From Kiritimatiellia bacterium (lineage in GTDB: Bacteria > Verrucomicrobiota > Kiritimatiellia > RFP12 > UBA1067), in assembly GCA_017547265.1 (NCBI GenBank), contig JAFYQC010000169.1, positions 1 through 9,453 of the forward strand: a DNA stretch of 9,453 nucleotides, read 5' to 3'. The notes below the pieces were generated by a model. It saw only the letters and a program-made list of their open reading frames with translations, was not told the origin of the DNA and ran no database searches. Below are positions 1 through 5,034 of the stretch, in pieces. The position numbers were made by a program, and so were the translations under genes. The number at the start of each line of letters is the position of its first letter. The first letter of the stretch is position 1.

Positions 1-13
1 CAGGGCGTTACGA

Positions 14-31
14 TAGTCAGGTAGCTGACTA
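14..31 (-). other. Short perfect stem-loop at the 3' end of the U32-like gene
   Basis: A 7-bp perfect inverted repeat, TAGTCAG / CTGACTA with a 4-nt loop, lies at 14-20 and 25-31 and includes the TAG stop codon (29-31) of the U32-like gene. No run of T follows it in the direction of transcription, so it is not a convincing intrinsic terminator. It may be a weak 3'-end structure or chance. The remaining bases 1-13 show nothing I can identify. Confidence 0.3.
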
Positions 32-1048
32 AAAGCTCTTCAATACAATTGGAGCGACTTTGTCGCAGTAACCGCATTGCGTGCATTCGCCGTCGCAGGT
101 CGATGTGCGCTCGAACCAATCGGGCGGGAAAGCCGCATTGTCGACAGACTGCGGGAAGAACGCGGGCGAGAACCCCGGCTCGAAGAGATCAAGAAGATTG
201 CCCTCGAACTCGCCGCGTTCATAGGCGGACATCACCATGCCGGGATTCGCATGTTGCCGCGTCGCAAGTTTCACGACATCGACAAGACCTTCGTATTGGC
301 GAATATCCTCGGGACGTATCCATGTCGACTTCAGGATTTCAGGGAAGTTTTTCCTTTCCCTGTAAAGCGTCCAGCAAAGATGCGGATTCCACCCCTTGAC
401 GTTCGCCGTCTTCATCGCCTCGTCGGAATGCGCAATGAGATTGTCGTGGTAGGTCTGCCACGGACAATGCCTAAGGCATCCCGAGTTGGCGAGGATGCAG
501 AGTTTCTTTCCGTTTTCCCTGCACCACCCTGAAAACCGTTCCACTGTCGTTAAATTGCGCTGGACATCGCGTCCGAGGTAGTAAGAATCAAAAAGCGGCG
601 CGAGATACGCGAACGCCCGCAAAGTTGTAAGCCGCATGTTGACCGACGCACGAACTTCTATTTCCGGCGCAATCGCCTTTAGCGTCCTCGCCACGAATGG
701 CGATGCGGTAGTGCTGATTTCCGGGCGACACCCCCAGGAGTCGAGCGTCTCCAAGATGGACGCGATGCGTTTCTCGAGCGCGACACTCATCGCCTCTGCG
801 CCGTAGCAGTTGGCGTTAAGCAGAAGATCGAGCTTCACGCCTGCGTCGCGCAGACGAAGAAGGTCGCGCTTCAGCGCCGCCGCGAGTTCGTCAGGGTCGT
901 TCTCCTCCTCGAAACCGAGCTTAGGTCGTCCAGAAGGTTCTCCGACCCACGGGAAGTAGACTTCCTTCACGTAAGGGTGGCGCAAGGCGACTTCCGCGAA
1001 CGGCGCTCCGTCCGCGAAATGCTGGTATCCTGCGGCAAGTGCAATCAT
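29..1048 (-). CDS. U32-peptidase-like TIM-barrel protein, probable Fe-S protein
   Basis: The product is 339 aa from the preferred ATG at 1048 (protein begins MIALAAGYQHF). A start at 1114 would add 22 polar residues and overlap the upstream gene by 53 bp, so it is less likely. The segment NANCYGAEA, the later ASPFVARTLK...RASVNMRL stretch and the central LCILANSGCLRHCPW block resemble the peptidase U32 family fold. Cysteines at about C184, C191, C195 and C225 recall the [4Fe-4S] ligands of UbiU/UbiV, which also use a Cys-x6-Cys pair (family knowledge). A second set near the C-terminus, C318, C322, C325 and C328 (Cys-x3-Cys-x2-Cys-x2-Cys), could hold another cluster. U32 relatives (UbiU/UbiV, RlhA, TrhP) hydroxylate quinone precursors or RNA without oxygen; whether this one does is inference. 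No signal peptide is seen, so it is probably cytoplasmic. It is the last gene of a five-gene operon, 13 bp after the second Fe-S gene. Its Shine-Dalgarno is weak, so translation may be coupled to the upstream gene. The fold assignment is moderate; the substrate is unknown. Confidence 0.72.
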   Translation of the reverse strand: MIALAAGYQHFADGAPFAEVALRHPYVKEVYFPWVGEPSGRPKLGFEEENDPDELAAALKRDLLRLRDAGVKLDLLLNANCYGAEAMSVALEKRIASILETLDSWGCRPEISTTASPFVARTLKAIAPEIEVRASVNMRLTTLRAFAYLAPLFDSYYLGRDVQRNLTTVERFSGWCRENGKKLCILANSGCLRHCPWQTYHDNLIAHSDEAMKTANVKGWNPHLCWTLYRERKNFPEILKSTWIRPEDIRQYEGLVDVVKLATRQHANPGMVMSAYERGEFEGNLLDLFEPGFSPAFFPQSVDNAAFPPDWFERTSTCDGECTQCGYCDKVAPIVLKSF

Positions 1049-1062
1049 TGTCCGTCGTCCAT
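1045..1062 (-). other. Five-codon mini-ORF linking two operon genes
   Basis: Between the second Fe-S gene and the U32-like gene, the stop TAA (1064-1062) shares its last A with an ATG (1062-1060). That ATG opens a five-codon frame (MDDGQ) whose TGA (1047-1045) overlaps the ATG of the U32-like gene (1048-1046) as ATGA. This makes a chain of stop/start overlaps. It may promote termination-reinitiation, since the U32-like start lacks a strong Shine-Dalgarno. Expression of the mini-ORF is not shown. Confidence 0.3.
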
Positions 1063-2093
1063 TAGTCGTTGAGCGGGCTAAAGGGATCTTCGTCCGACTC
1101 GACTTTGCCCGCAAGATCCTCTATGCGCCCGATGTACTCCTTGGCAATGTCCGGAGGAATCTCGTAGGGCTTCGTGTGGTCGATTTTCCATTGCATCCAG
1201 CCGGGCTTGCGGAAGGGGTTGCGGAATGTCTTCGTCAGCTTGTTGCGCTGCTCGAGATGGATCATGCAGGCGCGGATGCATCCACACGCACCCTCTACGG
1301 CCCTGCCGTATCCGTATTGCCGAGGGAACTCGCCGTCGAACGGTGAAAGCGAGCGATCCATTCCACCATGGATTCCCTCTTCGCAGGCGAGCTCGTCGAG
1401 TTTCCCCCATTCGACTTCGTGCCCTGCAAGCGTAACCTTGACCGATTCGGTCATGGATATGGCGTGTCCCGCGCAGTTCTTGACGCAGAGCTTGCAGCGG
1501 TCGCAGATGTGCCCCTCGTAGATTGGATCGTACTCGTCAAACTCCGCATCGGTGAAAAGCATTGCGAAGCGGACGCGCGGTCCGAACTCTGGCGTGAGGA
1601 ACATCTTCGACCAGCCAAACTCGCCTAGCCCCGCCAAGTATGCGGCAACGCGGAAGTGGACGAGGACATCCGGCGCGGGGCGACCTTCTGCCACGTGACG
1701 GCTCAGTCCCGCTCGGAACTTGCCTGTCACTGGATTCACGGCATCGCCGCCGTTCGCGTTCTGCAGCGGAAACACCTCGTAGCCGCGTTCCTCCAGATAG
1801 CGGTTCAGTTTCCAGAGCACCATCGGTCCGTGCACCTGGTTGATAGAAGCATAGCCCATGCCGGGATAGTCGAGAAAGCGCGTGCCTTCTTCTATGCCGC
1901 GGAGAAGTCCGCGCGGAATGCGGAAGCCGAGCACGACCATTGACTTCGCGCCAGGGAAAATGTAGCGCGGGTCGTTTTGCTTAGGCGCGCCTTCCCAACG
2001 GCTCATGGGAGCGATGCCTACGCAGTCCGCGCCCACGCGCTTCGCAAGCTCCTTTATCTCGGCGCTCGTTACATCTTGAAATTTTTCATTCAT
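1062..2093 (-). CDS. Double-cluster [4Fe-4S] protein, QueG/reductive-dehalogenase-like, copy 2
   Basis: A 343-aa protein with no signal peptide or membrane segment, so probably cytoplasmic. The N-terminal region (ADCVGIAPMSRW, about 22-33, and DPRYIFPGAKSMVVLGFRIP, about 41-60) and the middle (LAGLGEFGWSKMFLTPEFGPRVRF, 153-176) match the general layout of epoxyqueuosine reductase QueG and the cobamide-binding core of reductive dehalogenases. The first ferredoxin-like motif is C197-x2-C200-x2-C203-x3-C207. The second set is C237, C270, C272 and C276, where the block ACGCIRAC has Cys-x-Cys-x3-Cys rather than QueG's Cys-x2-Cys-x3-Cys. The usual proline after the last cysteine of each motif is missing. 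This points to a divergent subfamily, not QueG itself. It is about 60% identical by eye to the upstream gene product, so the pair is a tandem duplication. It is the fourth gene of the operon. Its ribosome site AGGAG, 9 nt before the ATG, is supplied by a heptamer repeat. Role: likely a reductive step on an unknown substrate; cobalamin use is inferred only from the family. Confidence 0.85.
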   Translation of the reverse strand: MNEKFQDVTSAEIKELAKRVGADCVGIAPMSRWEGAPKQNDPRYIFPGAKSMVVLGFRIPRGLLRGIEEGTRFLDYPGMGYASINQVHGPMVLWKLNRYLEERGYEVFPLQNANGGDAVNPVTGKFRAGLSRHVAEGRPAPDVLVHFRVAAYLAGLGEFGWSKMFLTPEFGPRVRFAMLFTDAEFDEYDPIYEGHICDRCKLCVKNCAGHAISMTESVKVTLAGHEVEWGKLDELACEEGIHGGMDRSLSPFDGEFPRQYGYGRAVEGACGCIRACMIHLEQRNKLTKTFRNPFRKPGWMQWKIDHTKPYEIPPDIAKEYIGRIEDLAGKVESDEDPFSPLND

Positions 2094-2100
2094 TTTAACT

Positions 2101-2198
2101 GACTCCTAACCCCTGACTCCTGACTCCTAACCATCCACTCTCCAACTCCAACTTCTGACTCCTAACTCCTGACCCCTGACTCCTGACTCCTGACTCCT
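2101..2198. repeat. Heptamer tandem repeat array, 14 units
   Basis: Fourteen consecutive 7-bp units in perfect phase, with consensus GACTCCT on the plus strand (AGGAGTC on the coding strand), fill the gap between the two Fe-S genes. Seven units are exact GACTCCT; AACTCCT, AACCCCT and GACCCCT are one- or two-base variants. Four central units (2129-2156) are strongly diverged but keep the 7-bp phase. The array resembles the short tandemly repeated heptamers known from cyanobacteria and other bacteria (family knowledge). Repeat-like sequence continues into the last codons of the upstream Fe-S gene, whose stop lies at 2201-2203. Confidence 0.93.
2103..2107 (-). promoter_or_regulatory. Ribosome binding site made by a repeat unit
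   Basis: AGGAG on the minus strand lies 9 nt before the ATG at 2093. It belongs to the last heptamer unit (AGGAGTC). The same pentamer recurs in other units of the array, giving a series of extra Shine-Dalgarno-like sites upstream. Confidence 0.75.
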
Positions 2199-2200
2199 AA

Positions 2201-3277
2201 CTACGCTACTCCTCCGCTCGATGAGTTGTCCTGCACGAGTCCCGCGGCGGCCTTTGTGCCGTAGTTGGACTTGATGTTGTAGTTCGTGTAGGCGTCGTGC
2301 GACTCGATATTGCCTTCGTACTCCTTGAGGATTTCTGCCGGGATTTCGTAGGGCTTCGAGTGGTCGATCTCCCACTGTTTCCAGCCCGGCTTGCGGAAAG
2401 GTTCGCGGAAGCCGTGTGTGAGCTTGCGTCGTTCCTCGAGGTGGACCATGCACGCTCGGATGCAGCCGCAGCTTCCCTCGTGCGCGAGGCCGTAGCCGTA
2501 TTTGCGCGGATAGTTGCCGTCGAACGGCGAAAGCTCGCGGTTGAGCCCGCCTTCGCGGAACGCCTTGGAGCATGCCATCTCGTCGCGCTTCGCCCATTCG
2601 ACCTCGACGCCGCAGATGTTCTTCTTGATGGTCTCAGTCGGCGAGATGCACTTGCCGTGGCAGTTCTTGACGCACTCCATGCAGCGGTCGCATATCTTTC
2701 CAGTGTAGATTGGATCGGGATCGAGCTCGGCGTCCGTCAGCATGATGGCGAAACGCTGCCGTGGGCCAAACTCCGGGGTGAGGAACGCGCGCGAGTAGCC
2801 GAACTCCCCGAGCCCCGCGAGAAACGCGGCCATTCGGAAATCGACGGCGACATCTGGCGCCGGGAGTCCTGGACGGACGGGGCGGCTCCAGCCCTTGCGG
2901 AAGTTTCCTGTAAGGGGATTGACGGCCTCGCCTCCGCCGACATTCGCCATGGGCACTGCCTCGTAGCCGTGGTCTTCCATGTAGCGGTTCATTTCCCATA
3001 GGACCATCGGCCCATATATGGAGTTGAGCGCGGCATAGCCCATCGTAGCGTAGTTGAGGTAATGCGTGCCTTCCTCGACACCGCGTAGCGAGCCACGCGG
3101 AATGCGAAAACCGAAGACGATCATTGACTTCGCGTCAGGGAATATGTAGCGCGGATCGTGCTGCTTGTCAGTCACGCCTTCCCATCGTGACATTGGCGCA
3201 ATGCCAACAATGTCGGCACCGCATTCGAGCGCCTTTGCCTTGACTTCCACGGATGATAGTTCTTTTTCGTACGCCAT
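2201..3277 (-). CDS. Double-cluster [4Fe-4S] protein, QueG/reductive-dehalogenase-like, copy 1
   Basis: The start is placed at 3277 (MAYEKELSS, 358 aa). An open frame runs up to 3415, but it would overlap the symporter gene by about 127 bp and would add 46 residues with no counterpart in the paralog. The architecture matches the downstream copy: an N-terminal QueG/reductase-like region (ADIVGIAPMSRW, DPRYIFPDAKSM), the GLGEFGYSRAFLTPEFGPR segment, a first cluster C196-x2-C199-x2-C202-x3-C206, and a second set C236, C270, C272, C276 (block SCGCIRAC). It has two extra cysteines, C210 and C222, that the other copy lacks. Both copies share the C-terminal block KPGW.QW.IDH.KPYEIP (about 297-313), which marks a subfamily. 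After about residue 325 the tails are unrelated, and here the end (SSSGGVA) runs into repeat-like DNA. It sits 11 bp after the symporter in the operon. No clear Shine-Dalgarno precedes the start, so translational coupling is possible. It is probably a cytoplasmic redox enzyme; cofactor and substrate are not shown. Confidence 0.85.
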   Translation of the reverse strand: MAYEKELSSVEVKAKALECGADIVGIAPMSRWEGVTDKQHDPRYIFPDAKSMIVFGFRIPRGSLRGVEEGTHYLNYATMGYAALNSIYGPMVLWEMNRYMEDHGYEAVPMANVGGGEAVNPLTGNFRKGWSRPVRPGLPAPDVAVDFRMAAFLAGLGEFGYSRAFLTPEFGPRQRFAIMLTDAELDPDPIYTGKICDRCMECVKNCHGKCISPTETIKKNICGVEVEWAKRDEMACSKAFREGGLNRELSPFDGNYPRKYGYGLAHEGSCGCIRACMVHLEERRKLTHGFREPFRKPGWKQWEIDHSKPYEIPAEILKEYEGNIESHDAYTNYNIKSNYGTKAAAGLVQDNSSSGGVA

Positions 3278-3288
3278 AAGATGAAAAG

Positions 3289-5025
3289 TTAGTGAGTTGA
3301 GAGTGGTGGAGTGTTGGAGTTGAGTCGTTTGAGAATAGGGACAAGCAGAAGCCCTGATACTGCGGCGACAGCCGCGAGAACAGCTGCCCGAAGCGTCTTG
3401 CCGTATATCAGGCACCCGACCGCGAACATGAGCGCGTAGATTGCCGCGCTCGCGATAGACATCGCCAGCATTCCCCAGGCGATGTCGTGTCCTCCAGTGT
3501 GGATTCTCTTTTGGAACTCAGCCCGTTTTGCAGCGTCGGTCTGCGGAGTTAGGAAAGTGACGGCTACCCAGGCTGCGGTCGTTATGGTCATGACGATCAG
3601 CAACCGATGCCACGAGGCAAGGGCGGGGCCTCCAAGATGCGGATAGACGAGTTGCAAGAAGATCGCCACGAGGAACGAAACCGCCATCGCCGTTATTTCA
3701 CTCCATGCGTTTATGCGCATCCAAAACCATCTGAGAAGATAGATGAGACCCGTCCCGGCGCCTACCTGGAGAACGAGGTTGAACACTGCGCCTGCCGAGA
3801 CGAGGAAGGGCGATATGACGGCAGTTGCAATCATAAGGACGACTGCGGTGACGCGCCCTACGACGATCAGCTCGCGCTCGCCAGCCCCGGGGCGCACGAA
3901 TCGCTTCCAGAAGTCGTTCGCAATGTAGTTTGATCCCATCGAGAGATGCGCGGCAACCGTTGAGAACAACGCACCCATCATCGAAGCTGCGACGACGCCT
4001 AGCCAGCCGTTTGGCACAAACGTCAGCATCGCAGGATACGCGAGATCGCCTTTCACAAGCGCGGGGTTCACGTTCGGAAACGCCTTCTGTAGCGACGCGA
4101 GGTCAGGGAAGACGATAAGCGACGCGAAGGCCGTAAGATACCATGGCCACGGACGGATTGCGTAGTTGACGACCTGGTAGAGTATAGATCCTCCCACACA
4201 GTGACCCTCGCTCTTCGCGGAAAGCATGCGCTGGACAATGTAACCACCTCCGCCGGGTTCCGATCCCGGATACCACACGTTCCACCACTGTATCGCTATT
4301 GGAATGACAAACACTGCGACGAATAGATCAGAGTTGGAGGGGTCAGGAAAGAAGGAGAGATGGCTTTGCACAGCGGGGTGCGCCATCATCGCTGAAAATC
4401 CACCGACGGCGGGATGGTTGATCGCGTAGTGCATGCCGACGAACGCGCCCAGCATGATGACCACGAAGAGGAAGAAGTCGGTGTAGATTGCGCCGCGGAA
4501 ACCGCCAAGCGCAGAATATACGATTGAGGCGATGGCCGTGACGGCAATTACAGTCCATTGCCCGACGCCGAACAGCGTCTGCCCGATCTTTATCGCGGCG
4601 AGCATGACGAGCCCTGTCGTTATGATGTTGAAGACCAGCCCTAAGTATATCGAACGGAATGCGCGCAGAAACGCGGCGGCCTTGCCAGAGTACCTGAGTT
4701 CGTAGAATTCGATGTCGCTTTTCGCGCCAGAGCGCACCCACAGGCGCGAATAGACGAACACGGTAAGCATTCCGGTAAGGAGAAACGCCCACCATTTCCA
4801 GTTTTCGCCGAGCGATGAATTGCGGATAAACTCGGTGAACATGTTGGCGGAGTTGGTCGAGGTCGATGCCGCGCACATCGAAACGCCAATGAGCCACCAC
4901 GGCATTGATCGCCCTGAGAGAAAGAAGTCCTTCGCGTCCTTACCCGCGCGGCGAGAGCATACGGCCGCGATGCCGAAGAGCACCACGAAGAAAGCGGCTA
5001 TCGCGATATAGTCAAGCCAGTTCAT
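3289..5025 (-). CDS. Sodium:solute symporter (SSS family)
   Basis: A 578-aa inner-membrane transporter with roughly 13 to 14 hydrophobic segments. SSS features in order are an N-terminal helix (about 5-23), the DFFLSGRSMPWW loop (33-44), the first discontinuous helix with CAASTSTNSANMFTEF (51-66), GGFRGAIYTDFFLF (174-187), and FSTVAAHLSMGSNYIANDFWKRF (354-376). S355-T356 align by eye with the TM8 hydroxyl pair that binds sodium at the Na2 site of vSGLT (inference). The WYPGSEPGGGGYIVQRML stretch (251-268) is typical of a bacterial SSS subgroup. It most likely imports a sugar or related organic solute with sodium; the substrate cannot be told. It starts 9 bp after the stop of the glycosidase-like gene and ends 11 bp before the first Fe-S gene, so it is the second gene of the operon. 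AAGAG just before the start is a weak ribosome site. The last residues (NSNTPPLSTH) are encoded by an ACTCC-rich repetitive tract, so the C-terminal tail was probably changed by that sequence. Confidence 0.94.
   Translation of the reverse strand: MNWLDYIAIAAFFVVLFGIAAVCSRRAGKDAKDFFLSGRSMPWWLIGVSMCAASTSTNSANMFTEFIRNSSLGENWKWWAFLLTGMLTVFVYSRLWVRSGAKSDIEFYELRYSGKAAAFLRAFRSIYLGLVFNIITTGLVMLAAIKIGQTLFGVGQWTVIAVTAIASIVYSALGGFRGAIYTDFFLFVVIMLGAFVGMHYAINHPAVGGFSAMMAHPAVQSHLSFFPDPSNSDLFVAVFVIPIAIQWWNVWYPGSEPGGGGYIVQRMLSAKSEGHCVGGSILYQVVNYAIRPWPWYLTAFASLIVFPDLASLQKAFPNVNPALVKGDLAYPAMLTFVPNGWLGVVAASMMGALFSTVAAHLSMGSNYIANDFWKRFVRPGAGERELIVVGRVTAVVLMIATAVISPFLVSAGAVFNLVLQVGAGTGLIYLLRWFWMRINAWSEITAMAVSFLVAIFLQLVYPHLGGPALASWHRLLIVMTITTAAWVAVTFLTPQTDAAKRAEFQKRIHTGGHDIAWGMLAMSIASAAIYALMFAVGCLIYGKTLRAAVLAAVAAVSGLLLVPILKRLNSNTPPLSTH
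3291..3326. repeat. ACTCC-rich quasi-repeat at the symporter 3' end
   Basis: Read on the minus strand, ACT-containing words (ACTCAA, ACTCCAAC, ACTCCACC, ACTCTCAA, ACTCACTA) follow at 4 to 8-bp spacing. They cover the last codons of the symporter and end just before the first Fe-S gene. The composition resembles the diverged centre of the heptamer array at 2129-2156 but on the opposite strand, and the phase is not a regular 7 bp. Confidence 0.55.
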
Positions 5026-5034
5026 TTCTCTTGA

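Noticed and set aside
14..31. Intrinsic terminator of the operon
   Set aside because: The stem is only 7 bp, AT-mixed, overlaps the stop codon and has no T-run after it; the real terminator probably lies outside the window.
1049..1114. Longer N-terminus for the U32-like protein, from 1114
   Set aside because: The 22 extra residues are polar and unstructured and overlap the conserved upstream gene; MIALAAGYQHF looks like the true N-terminal strand.
2101..2198. CRISPR array
   Set aside because: The units are 7 bp, contiguous and without spacers; no cas genes are present.
2297..3001. Open frame of 234 codons opposite the first Fe-S gene
   Set aside because: It is antisense to a gene with clear Fe-S motifs and a conserved paralog; it is an effect of high GC at third positions.
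1062..3277. Calling the Fe-S genes queG
   Set aside because: The second cluster spacing, missing prolines, shared unusual C-terminal block and tandem placement beside a symporter do not fit tRNA epoxyqueuosine reductase.
3278..3415. Longer N-terminus for the first Fe-S gene, from an ATG at 3415
   Set aside because: It would overlap the symporter by about 127 bp and adds residues absent from the paralog; MAYEK at 3277 aligns with the other copy's start.
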